Made by a program: the position numbers and the translations under genes
Assembly: GCF_021869535.1 (NCBI RefSeq)
Contig: NW_026262734.1
Location: forward strand, 97,469,285 to 97,533,284
Length of the DNA: 64,000 nucleotides
Origin: Mytilus californianus
Taxonomy: Eukaryota; Mollusca; Bivalvia; Mytilida; Mytilidae
Reading direction: 5' to 3'
Notes under the pieces: model-generated
The model's input: only the letters and a program-made list of their open reading frames with translations
Databases searched by the model: none
What the model was told of the DNA's origin: nothing
Part shown: positions 48,127 through 58,049 of the stretch, in pieces
How positions within the stretch are numbered: position 1 is the stretch's first letter
Layout of the letters: every line of letters starts with the position of its first letter

Positions 48127-48215
48127 AGTCGCCGTGGCTCCATCGGTAGCGCTTAGACCTGCAAAGGAAGATTGTTTTAAAGAAGGGGTTCAAATCTCAC
48201 GTACATTGTAGATAT
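48127..48215 (+). repeat. tRNA-derived (SINE-like) sequence
   Basis: A-box-like TGGCTCCATCGGTAGCGC and B-box-like GGGGTTCAAATCTC about 45 bases apart. No full cloverleaf is seen. It lies inside the TIR element. Confidence 0.45.
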
Positions 48216-48559
48216 CTCGTATTTTTTTGTGTTGAAATATTAAATTGTAATGTTTCTATCATATTTTTTCGGATGTTTGTTTAATTCATAGAGTCCTTAT
48301 GGATCATTTTGACTATATATCATTTCATTAAAGAAAAGAAAAATAATGTGTTGCTTTTTGTGTGCGTTCCTATAACTATCCATACTCTTGACTTACTTCC
48401 TATTCCTGTGTTTACATTTATTATATATATGCAAGGAACAATTGCCGACCCGTCAAACTGAAGTAGGTGCTTGTACCTAACCAATAACACGAGAATTGGT
48501 TATATAGAAATGACGCCCAAATGTTGTGTATGTAATATACACATAACGAAAAAAGCCAT

Positions 48560-48808
48560 ATGATAGCAGAAAAATGTCTTTGGCTTGAATTAAATGAGGA
48601 TAATGATATCCATCCAGTTAACGGTTGGTTTTGTGAGTGTAAGGCGGGAGCCCGAATAGTGGGATGCTGTGCCCATGTAGCTACGATATTGTGGTACATG
48701 GGATATGCCAGACATACAGAATATAAAACCAAAACAAACAGATATTCCGCTGCATTTAAAGATGCCAGTATAGACATTGAAACAGAGACCGATCTTGAAT
48801 CAGATTAG
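48560..48808 (+). pseudogene. C-terminal remnant with SWIM-type zinc finger
   Basis: An 82-residue open frame contains WFCECKAGARIVGCCAH followed by VATILWYMGYAR. The C-x-C...C-x-H pattern is the SWIM zinc-finger signature, found at the C-terminus of some DDE transposases and in other DNA-binding proteins. The frame has no upstream catalytic domain and lies inside a TIR-bounded element, so I read it as the 3' end of a decayed transposase gene. The acidic tail ending LESD and its stop look natural. A domesticated SWIM protein exon is the alternative, but nothing around it supports that. Confidence 0.6.
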
Positions 48809-49065
48809 CTGATTTATATCAGATAATTAGATTATTAAATGTGTTTTGTATTTATATTTCTTTATAACCCCCGTTTTTTTATTATTTTGTTAGTTTTAAG
48901 TTAAACAAAGCTAAAAAAGGATTCCGAATATCTGTTCAAGGTATGAAAATAGATGATGTGACGTATTTTCATGTACTATATTTAGCATCTATCGGGCTAT
49001 TTAAAAACATGATTGACCTACCTAATCAAATGAAAAAAATCAGGGGAAAATGGCCCTACCTCTTT

Positions 49066-50392
49066 TAGTATGTCGTTCCATTTGCAATGGCTTTTTAATT
49101 TTTTTCTTCAAGAAATTCATCAATGTGACAGCATCGAAAGAGATTCATCACCGAACTTGTACTTTCATGAGAAACACTACAGGTGCCATATATGAAGGAG
49201 AAAACTTTTACTCTTCCGTAGCACGTGAGATCACCCCCGGATTTTGGTGGGGTTCGTGTTGCTCAGTCTTTAGTCTTCTATGTTGTGTTTTGTATACCGT
49301 TGTTAGTCTTTGATCGTTTTTAATTTTTTGCCATGGCAATGTCAGTTTGTTTTCGATTTACGAGTTTGGATATTCCTTTGGTATCTTCCATCTCTCTTTT
49401 GTCTCCATTTTGCTCAAATCGAGGCTAAAGGCAATTAGATGTGCGTTTGGTCGTATTGAAAGCCTGCATTTAGCGCAACGAATTAATGAACCATCTCATT
49501 TTTTTTCATTCTAAAGCACTTTCGTCAGTTTAAGGAATTTTTCATGAGTACATGAGGGTCTGGATGGGGTTTACAGAATAGAGAATAATGGTAAAAAAAA
49601 ACAAAAAAAAATAATGAACAAGGAAAAATGACCAAAAAATATAAATAAAAGAGAATAATGGGATGTAAAAGTTTAAAGCATAACAGTTACTGTGGAAAAT
49701 GAAAGAATTAGATAATACCATACAGATTACAGAAATGAACGTTGTACAAAATAAATAACTCATCGAATTATATGAAAATTTATTTGTAAAAAGATTACAA
49801 CGAATATTACAGAATAAGATGTACTTTGTTAATTTGTACTTATAATCTGAAGTCCCCAGGAAGATAATTTGTGAAACTATAAGGTTCCCAATCCCCGAGG
49901 CAACTTGAAGGTTGGCCTTGCATGGTTTTGGCTTTTGTATGTTTTAGGGGCCTTTGAGAGATTTTGGCTTCGATTTTATCTTTTTTATCTTTTCAAGTGA
50001 ACAATGAAGTTGAATACGGAATTCCTCTTCAGACGCACCAAATATAAAATGGTAATTTTACTGTGACTAATGACGTCATTTTCTTAAAATTCAGATTATT
50101 TATCTATTTGGAAGTATGATAGTTTATGTAATGGTAAAATGTTTTTTCCCATTCTGTTGCGTAATTAAATGGAATGCCGTACGTTGTTTCCTTTTTCTTG
50201 ATGTTCAGCATAATCCGGGAATATCATGACTAAGAAATGATGTTGTTCTAGCACGTACATGTCTTCGTAATTAGTATAAATAATTGGCCATCGTTGATAA
50301 CACGAAAATATTCAACTATTAGCTTAATGTATACAAAATAAACTTCCGAAAATTTATCTAGTATTTATATTATAAAAAGATGATATCAAATA
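49066..50392. other. B-type flank remnant and spacer
   Basis: 49080-49320 has the CATCACCGAACTTG and GCACGTGAGATCA block, followed by R5 sequence (GCCATGGCAATGTCAG, CTTTGGTATCTTCC). 49540-50392 is AT-rich with no recognisable feature. Confidence 0.5.
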
Positions 50393-50490
50393 GGGAGATG
50401 TGGTATATGATTGCCAAGCAGACAACTATCCACCAGAGACCAATGACGTAGATGCTAGCTAGAGACTAAAGGTCACCGTACTTAAACTTA
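50393..50490 (-). repeat. R1 repeat, reversed
   Basis: GGGAGATGTGGTATATGATT, ATCCACCAGAGACCAATGAC and GGTCACCGTAC. Confidence 0.7.
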
Positions 50491-50771
50491 TCTTGGATCT
50501 TAGAGTCTCAATTGTCCGACGTCGACATACTACTCCAGAGTTCAGATAAATTACCCCGCCCCCTTTTCAAACAAAATGAAATAAAATAAAAAGTGGGCAT
50601 GCGACTTCTTGGGTTTGTGTGGATGTTCAAATGTGTCTTCAACTTATTCGTTTTTCACTGTAAATTTATTATATAAGATGACGAAAGGGTTTGCAAAACT
50701 AGTCATCCTCGAAACTGACCCAAAACATGTCCCCATTCTGTTCTCTATTAATACACCATGCAGACAGACAG

Positions 50772-52194
50772 CAGGGGCGGATCCAGGATTTGGGAAAGGG
50801 GGGCGTAGTATGTAAAATTCGCCGAGCGGAGCGAGGGGAAAATTTTTGGGACCTTTTTTGGGCTAAAAAACATAAAATAAGTGTAAAATGCATATTTTTA
50901 GTGACGGTTCCTAACGTGGGGTATGTATATTTTATAGTTAAAGTGTAAGCTTGGGTTGGACATTTTTGATGCCGCATTCTCCCCATTAATTGTTTATTAT
51001 AAAATGATTGAATGGATCTAAAGCTATGTACTAATATATTTGATGTGGGATTTGTCAGTAAAAAATGAACATGGAAAATTCTCGTTTGTTGTATATGGTT
51101 AGTTAGCATAACCTCACAGATTACTTGTTGTAAACATGATATACGGCTATTCAATGAAGTTTATAATACGACCGATACGAACAAAGACAAACATGCAATT
51201 TTTTTCCAAATGTTCGGTTGAAATGTTTCACTCAACAAGAGATGTGGGTTCCAAATCAACCAAAGGCTACGAATGAGTCTGAAAATCAAATGACAACGAA
51301 GTTGTGAATGACGGTCGACAGATGGAGATATAAAGGCCACATCCAGCAGGCAGGTTGCAGTTGGGCCTTGAAAAAAGTATTCAGTATATCAGTTCGGCGA
51401 AACAGACATTCCGGACAGATATGGGATTTACATGCAAACCTCCCCAAAAAAATTACGCCCGTTTTTTCATTCACCATGTTCATTTAATGCTGAATTAATC
51501 TGTTGGATTTTTTTTTCTTATAGCAAAAAGGGGACACGATAATTGTTTTCATTACAGATACGGCCAGAATTTTTGTTTAAGGCAAAAATCAGGGTCAGAA
51601 TTTTTTCTCTAAAATATCTCAGACTGCTCTATCAAATCAAATGGTCCGTACCTTAGACTTAAAATACATCTAGAGCTTACTGACTGTGGATCATTTTTCA
51701 GCAATGTTATTAATTGGCTGGGGCGTGCGGGGTTAAACATATTTTCGTAAGGTAAATAATATTGCCGTGGAACTTTTTTTTTTCATGAGAGTGTAATAGA
51801 GTATTACTTTCTGTTGAGTGGAAATATGAAATAGAAGTCAATACGTTCTTGCTCAATCCTTTGTCGCTTTGAAGGCATCATGCTTGTTATACTCCGCCTA
51901 AGCAATGTGTTATTGTAATTTGAATTTCAAAATGACTGATTGACGTTTCAAACGTACTGATCAATTCCACCGTAGCGAAACACATAACTGACATAATCAA
52001 TAAAATATTACAGTAAATACGAGCGAAAAATATCTTTATAAGTAAAGAATTGTCGCATAAAAATCAAATACACGACCGGGAAATGGCAAAGTTCACGAAG
52101 TCTAGTCTGATTCATCATTTTACAAAAAAAAAAAAAAGTTCAAGCAAAGGGGGGCGTACGCCCTCTACGCCCCCCCCCTCTGGATCCGCCACTG
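50772..52194. mobile_element. 1.4-kb hAT-like TIR element
   Basis: The left end CAGGGGCGGATCCAG and right end CTCTGGATCCGCCACTG are inverted repeats shared with the MITE at 40170. The flanks both contain GACAGACA (one base offset on the left), consistent with an 8-bp target duplication. No transposase motif is seen inside; a 151-codon minus-strand frame runs over the left end and is not considered a gene. The subterminal GCCGAGCGGAGCGAGG is typical of the repeat rather than coding. Confidence 0.7.
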
Positions 52195-52339
52195 GACAGA
52201 CACATCTTTGTCTTTATAATTTAATTTTCCATTAGTATTATGTTTATGTAACGAAACTTACCAAACTGTAGATAAACTCCATTTGTTTGTGAGGGATGTA
52301 TAAATGTGAGATGTATAAACACAATGCTACGTTCGGTCA

Positions 52340-52406
52340 AAATATTAATCTGATGCCTCGACCAGAGAGCAGAAAATAGCTCAAGGCCACCAATGGGTCT
52401 TCAACA
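52340..52406 (+). repeat. R4 fragment, left of the LINE
   Basis: CCTCGACCAGAGAGCAGAAA and CACCAATGGGTCTTCAACAC; the sequence that normally follows resumes on the far side of the LINE at about 54923 (CTCGCACCCGGAGGCGGGC). Confidence 0.65.
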
Positions 52407-52809
52407 CATAAGACATCAGACATAAGACATCAGGCATAAGACATAAAGCTTTATTTAGAGTCGGTATAAGCAATACAATTGCAAACATAAGAAGAAACTT
52501 TTAAAACCGACAGAACAAAAGCACAACAAACAAAACATACATATCATGTCATGCACACATACAATTAAACATAGAAACATACATGCAACACAAAAGTTCT
52601 ATAAAGCATCTTAAACACACACACTGAAGCATGCACTTATGAGGTAAAAACGTAAAAGCAAAAGTAAAATGGTTTGCAACATAAAATGCACATAGAGATT
52701 AGTTAAGTAACTACAATAAGCATAAAATAGCAGAAGCACTATAGTTAACAAAACAAAAAAATTTTGTCATGCTGAAAACAAAGCATTAAACCAAAAATAA
52801 TGAACAGAA

Positions 52810-53478
52810 TTAACTGGTTTTGCAGGCAAAACATTGGCATGAGCTGACAGACCAAGAATTTATCAAGTTCTTGAATTGATTTAAAGATGATTGCTTACGA
52901 AGCTCATCTGGCAGCTCATTCCAAAGCTTAGCACCCGCATACCTTAAAGATTGTAGGCCATATGCAGTTGTTCTCACATGTGGTAGGTTTGCTGTATTCT
53001 GGTATCTAAAAGAGTAAGGGTTTTCCTTTGAGTGGATTAAATCATGGAGATAAACAGGACAATCTTTATTAAAAATTTTGAAAACTTCAATAGCCAATGA
53101 TCGCATTCTTCTAATTTTTAAAGATGGTAATTTTGATTTGCAGAGTAGATCTTCATAACTAGCTGAATAGTCTTCATACATAAATCTTGGTGCTCTCTCT
53201 TGAATTTTCTCAATCTTTTTTGTATTAACTTCCCCACAAAAGTGCCAAACTAGTGGGCAGTAATTAAAGTTGGACATTATGACAGAATAATAAATTGTTA
53301 ATTTTCCAAGTTTAGTCAGGTGTTTTCCAATTCTTTTTAATACATTTAGCTGTTTGGATGCTTTTTTACATATTATAGAGACATGTTCATTGAAATTTAG
53401 TTTAGAATCTATTGTTACACCTAAAAGTTTAACCTCATTTTCGCATTCTATTTCAATACCTTCTAAATTAAATTTCAA
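52810..53478 (-). pseudogene. LINE reverse transcriptase, C-terminal part
   Basis: A 222-residue frame contains VKLLGVTIDSKLNFNEHV, YCPLVWHFCG, KIEKIQERAPRFM and LRYAGAKLWNELPDEL, all typical of the region after the RT catalytic core in CR1/Jockey-type elements. It is the least damaged piece of the element and ends at a natural stop near the 3' tail. Confidence 0.85.
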
Positions 53479-53639
53479 GTTTTTGTCTTTAGTTTTTTCT
53501 TACCTTCAGCTATCGCTTGAAATTTTTCTGGATTAGCTTTCATTTTATTTATTGAGAACCAATTAATCAAAATTTTGCTTTCATCTTCTAGAGTATTCAT
53601 TAATTTATCTAAATCATTATCTGCGTTTGAAAGGGTGTT

Positions 53640-53651
53640 GTCATCGGCATA
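53640..53651 (-). other. RT catalytic YADD motif
   Basis: The complement reads TAT GCC GAT GAC within NYADDN, the RT motif C. It lies between the two larger frames and is separated from them by stops or frameshifts. Confidence 0.8.
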
Positions 53652-53805
53652 ATTATAGAGTTCACTTTTATGAATAAAATAGAAAATGTCATTTAAAAAA
53701 ATATTCCAAATGTGGGCCCCAATATAGACTCTTGTGGCACCCCTTTAAACATTGATTGTCAGTATCTTGAATTAGAACCTACTTTAACACACTGTTTTCT
53801 ATTAG

Positions 53806-54057
53806 TTACATTTGTAAATTACTTTCCAAAAGTTTAAGAGAAGAGGCAGAGACACCATAGGATTTTAATTTTAGTAGGAGGAGGTCATGGGGTAGGCAAT
53901 CAAACGACTTGAACAAGTCCATTAATATAGCCGCTACATATTTGTTTTTATCTAAAGCCTTTTTCCAATCTTCAATTATTTTTGATAAAGCTGTTTGACA
54001 TCCGTATCCATTTCGAAAAGATGACAGAAAAATGTGGAAAAAAGAGTTAAAATACAA
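53806..54057 (-). pseudogene. LINE reverse transcriptase, N-terminal part
   Basis: An 83-residue frame has GYGCQTALSKIIEDWKKALD and AAILMDLFKSFDCLPHDLLL, the latter being RT motif A, in which the usual S-K-A-F-D has become F-K-S-F-D. The frame is cut at both ends. Confidence 0.8.
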
Positions 54058-54271
54058 GTTGAGTTTCTATAGACCTTTCAAAAATTTTTGAAATCATGGG
54101 CAATATACTTACAGGTCTATAGTTTCCTTTATCTATAGTGTTTGATTTTTAATGCAGAGGTATAACTTGTGCTTCCTTTAAGTTATCTTGGAAAACAGCT
54201 GATTCAAATGATTTATTTATTAATTTAGAAATTGGATAGGATAATTCAGATTCAGATAGTTTTAATATTTT

Positions 54272-54787
54272 TCAAGAAATTCCATCTTTTCCTGTTGCCT
54301 TTATAATATTAATTTTATTGATTTGTTTTTTTACAAACTCAGAATTTACTGGGCTAAAACATAGTTCTTCTTTTTCTGGTTTATTTTCTTTAATTACTTT
54401 AATGCTTGGATGGTGTTCATCAATAATTGTATGTTTTGAGCCGATATCTTTGGCAACATTTATGAAAAAGTTAATATTAAATATTTCGGCAATTTCATTT
54501 TGATTGTTATTTATTTTGTTGTTTTCACATAAGATTATATCTTTTGAAAAATGTGACCCTTTATTAGTTAAGAAGGGCTTGATTGGTGGCCAAAAATCCT
54601 TGCTGCTTGGTCCTCCTACACATCTTTCCATGAAATAGTTTCTGATGGATTTCTTTTTCGTTTTAGTAACCAAATTTCTTTGTTTTCTATAAGATTCCCA
54701 ATTTGCTTTATTTTTATAATTTTGATATTTGTTATATGCCATCCTTTTTTTTTTTATATATATTTCCCTGCGTAAAGTTTGATCCAT
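54272..54787 (-). pseudogene. LINE ORF2 linker and RT start
   Basis: A 171-residue frame, lysine-rich at the start (KKKSIRNYFMERC), passes KDFWPPIKPFLTNKG and ends at ATGKDGIS, the usual entry to the RT domain. The break after it removes RT motifs 1 and 2. Confidence 0.75.
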
Positions 54788-54922
54788 AAAAGGGGCGGGT
54801 TTGTTGATGGCTTTCTGTTTTTCATCGGTATATGTTTGTCAATAACCTTCACGAAATTTGTCTCAAATGTGTCATATGCTGTATTAACATCTGCTGATTC
54901 TTCTATCATAGCAGTTAAGTGA

Positions 54923-55271
54923 AAATCTCGCACCCGGAGGCGGGCTTTATATTTATTTCGAAATCATTGCAAATTAAGAAATGTATCTCCCTTATGCATA
55001 GCTTTGATTCCTTGTCCGGATTCGGCTTCACTTTTAGTACTCTGTATTAGGTTATTGGACTGCAAACATGTTTGCCTCAAGTATCACTGAAGAGAAATCT
55101 CTCAAAATGCGCATGTGGTGCAATAACATTGGTACCGTTAATTTTATGGGTCAGATCCGTTTTTCTTGTTGTCCATTGGGGGTCCCTTATTTGTGTTTTG
55201 TTTGCTCTACCTGCTTTTTAGAATTGTTGTCTAATCATCATTACCTGACATTTGCATTTATTCCGAGTCTT
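54923..55271. repeat. R4 remainder and another dispersed repeat, upstream of copy 7
   Basis: CTCGCACCCGGAGGCGGGC continues R4. At 55068-55150 TTTGCCTCAAGTATCACTGA and GGTACCGTTAATTTTATGGG match a repeat I recall as common in bivalves. No gene. Confidence 0.5.
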
Positions 55272-55449
55272 GCGCAACGTATACTCAGCAGAAACGTCTA
55301 TAATCATCCGACGTCACCATATTAACTATAGTAACATTGAAGTTCTCAGAGTGAAAAACACGCGGTCACACAACGTACAGTCTTGGTTGAAAGTGAAAAT
55401 TAAAATCGCATTGGTTTGGTTTGCTTTCCAGTTGACCGGTTAAATTAAT
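55272..55449 (+). promoter_or_regulatory. Promoter and non-coding exon of copy 7
   Basis: The most diverged copy still has TTGCGCAA (55270-55277), CCGACGTCAC (GACGTCAC 55310-55317), TTAACTATAGTAAC and ACAGTCTTGG (A at 55379). The exon contains TTGGTTTGGTTTGCTTT and ends at donor GTAAGTATA (55450). Motif order and spacing match copy 1 within about 10 bases. Confidence 0.6.
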
Positions 55450-55984
55450 GTAAGTATAAAGTAACAACAATTCTTTGTAAATTAAGTTTGCATATCTTTG
55501 TATTGAATTTCGTACTTGAAGAGTGTTGGAAGCTGCCAGTTATGATGGTCCCATCTGTGTAGGAATTTCAAAGTTATTCCAGATGTGTCGTATTCCGTCT
55601 GTTGTACAAAGAAAACCCTCACCAAAGATAGCAATCTTATAATTTTGTACGCCAGACGCATGTTTTGTTTTCCAAAGATTCATCAGTGGCGCTCGAATCA
55701 AAAAGGTTAAAAGGCAAAATATATCCGATACAAGGATAAATACCGAGGAAATAAATTTAAAAAAAACGAAGATTTATGATTCGAAAGCTTCGAAGTAAAT
55801 CAATTGGGGCTGTAAAATATAGAATACTAGTACAAAACAGGGATTCCTTCTGACAGAATTATTGACAATCTACATGCCTTGTTTGCAATGACAATTAAAT
55901 GATGTTTAAAAAATATTTTTTGTTCAGTTTACTCAATTGGTCTTTTTATTTTCTATTTGCAGAAGTTCAAACAAAAATATTGAA

Positions 55985-57999
55985 ATGGACAGACAGAAAA
56001 GACAGACTTTCGGAAACAATATTGTACGACGTATCCGATCATTCGTGTTCGGAAAGGTAAATATACGCTCAATATGTGCTTTAAGTTTTAACTCGCGTAC
56101 AATTCTACTAATGCATAAAACGAAAATATTAGCCTGAAATTTCACAGAGCCAAATACTTAGTAAATAGTTCATGGTACAATTATATTAAATACACTTAAT
56201 CTGGCATTGATCTTGAAAGGCATATAAGGAGAAAAGTGTAGAACAAAAGTTTAATATAGACTAAGTAATAAAAAATGAGAAAAATGTGACGAAAATATTT
56301 CATTGTTGAAGGCCGTACGGTTGCCTATAATGGCTTACATCCACTTCATTTTAACTTTGGTGGATAGTTATCTCATTGGCAATCATACCACATCTCCTTA
56401 TTTTTATATCAATACATCAAAAACATGTTGGCCAGACGATATAAGCCCTAGAGTACGAAAAAAAAACAAATGAATAAGCACCTTTTATTAGTCACCCTTT
56501 TCAACAATTCATCAATACCAGCTTAATACCAGATGAATAGAGAACAGCAGACATATGTCCACTTTTCAAGAAGGCTGACCATTCGATCCCGGCAAACTAC
56601 TGCTAAGTACCACATCTCCTTATTTTTATATGAAAGATATAAGTGTTCGGCAAACAGGAGGTATAACAGGATAGTAAATGAAAGGTATGGTAAAATTAGA
56701 CAACGATTGTTGTCATGTGCATATATAAGCTCTGACTTGAAGTTGCTTAAAAAATGCGACAACAAATTTGTATGGTGATACGGATGGACGTCAAAGGTAA
56801 ACCATTAAATTAACTCTTAAAGAGAAAGGGTATACTCAAATAAGTATACAAAAGACAGGTTTCAGTGATATAAAAATTGAAAACAATACTTTTAAATTGT
56901 ATGCGTCCGAAGCGCTTTTCATGATTTACCTTCATCAGGAACGTTCAAAGCCGAATATTCGCAGCCAGGGATGTTACAGAACCGAAACAATGGAACTTTG
57001 TTATTTCTTCTATTTTGTCAGCTTTAAAACTGTTTAGTTTAATCATTTTACTAAGTATATTTATGATTCTTTCTTTCAGAGAAAAGAAACGGACTTAAAC
57101 AACAATTGTTCAATCCTTAGTGGTAGCAATAGATTACTACTTGGCTTAACCGACACTAAGTCAACAAATCAAAATGACAATAACCAACAACAGAAGAAAG
57201 ATGAAGAGCAAAAGCAGCATCAACACCAACAACAAGGTAATTTAACATTGATCGATTTTTGTTGACTAATGTCCAGCAGCCGATATTGCCAGCCTTGTTA
57301 CACCTAAAGTAATATATAATTCAAATTGTGGCACTGTATAAAATATATGAACATTTTTCATGGAATATTAACAGATGGGAAAACAGTTAAAAGCACATTC
57401 AAAAAGAAAAAAGAGTTCGAACTCTAATGTCAAAAAGTAGTACATGCCTACTCCGTATGAATTTTATTGTTAGGTTACGCAATAATAAAAGCCTTTTAAA
57501 TTTATGAATACTGACAAAATTCAATTTAATAAAATGATATTATTAACAAGTAAGATACTAAAGGGACAATCAAACGATATATCATTACGACAAAGGCAAT
57601 CATTTGATTATCTGGGTAGGACAGTGAACAAAACTTTTATGTCTGTTTTTTTTTTATTCTGTCAGAATTTAATTTGAGCTTTTCAGTCTTTAAAATTATA
57701 AAAAAAAAAAACATCACACACCCAAGCATTTATGTATGTCTTTAATAATATGCAATTAATATTTTTCAGAAAGCAAGGAGAAAGAAGGACAATCTGAAAT
57801 CAATATCCCCTTTTCAATATTTCTGAAATGCGCCAAAAATAGTTTGTCAACAAAGGCGGGTCGCAAACAGCTGTATTGGGAATCGTACATATACTTTTGG
57901 AACTACTTGTTTGGTCGTTCAGCAGCAAAGGCTCGCATGGCCGAGGAAGATTATTACAACGACTTTTACAATGACTTTGATGATGAAGAGTTTTATTAA
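55985..57999 (+). CDS. Array gene copy 7, most diverged, intact
   Basis: The exons are 55985-56056, 57080-57236 and 57770-57999, giving 152 residues. Exon 1 reads RQKRQTFGNNIVRRIRSF then VFGK. Exon 2 is short (52 codons): RKETDLNNNCSILSGSNRLL, then a single NNQQQKKDEE block and a brief Q/H run, lacking the second KKDEE block. Exon 3 keeps the domain (FLKCAKNSLSTK, YFWNYLFGRSAAKARMAEED) with the second Cys of KCAKNC replaced by Ser, and an acidic tail DFDDEEFY. Conservation of phase and length across such divergence supports a real protein. It has no GA/GT tract like the others but a GT/GC run at 58028-58048. It may approximate the ancestral form, or be a lineage that lost the Q/H expansion. 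Confidence 0.8.
56300..56405 (+). repeat. R1 fragment in intron 1 of copy 7
   Basis: GAAGGCCGTACGGTTGCC to CATACCACATCTCC. Confidence 0.7.
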
Positions 58000-58027
58000 T
58001 TTATTTCGAGTGTGGGTGTTTGTGGGT

Positions 58028-58048
58028 GTGTGTGTGCGCGCGCGCGTT
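58028..58048. repeat. GT/GC alternating run after copy 7
   Basis: GTGTGTGTGTGCGCGCGCGC: alternating purine-pyrimidine, a potential Z-DNA former, in the probable 3' UTR. Confidence 0.8.
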
Positions 58049-58049
58049 T

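Larger units (their letters stand above)
47687..49065 (+). mobile_element. 1.4-kb TIR element with a SWIM zinc-finger remnant
   Basis: The ends AGAGGTAGGGCCAATTTCCC and its near-complement before 49065 form inverted repeats of about 33 bp with few mismatches. The interior carries a tRNA-like sequence (48127-48215) and a coding remnant (48560-48808). The flanking sequence on both sides is the B-type flank sequence seen near 40075, which supports an insertion. The lack of most of a transposase makes it a deletion derivative. Confidence 0.7.
52407..54922 (-). mobile_element. Decayed non-LTR retrotransposon (LINE), CR1/Jockey-like
   Basis: Minus-strand pieces appear in the correct order: a pre-RT region (54787-54272), the start of the RT domain (54057-53806), the catalytic YADD motif (53651-53640) and the C-terminal part (53478-52810). 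Frameshifts and stops separate them. The 3' end has AATAAA (complement at 52450-52455) followed by a 14-bp tandem tail (CATAAGACATCAGA on the + strand, about 2.6 units). The endonuclease half is absent, as expected for 5' truncation. It is nested inside an R4 copy. The clade call is from overall resemblance only. Confidence 0.8.

Noticed and set aside
48127-48215. Functional tRNA gene
   Set aside because: A and B boxes are recognisable, but no acceptor stem or normal cloverleaf can be drawn; tRNA-derived repeat preferred.
50699-51154. 151-codon minus-strand frame
   Set aside because: Spans the terminal repeat of the hAT-like element and its flank; no motif.
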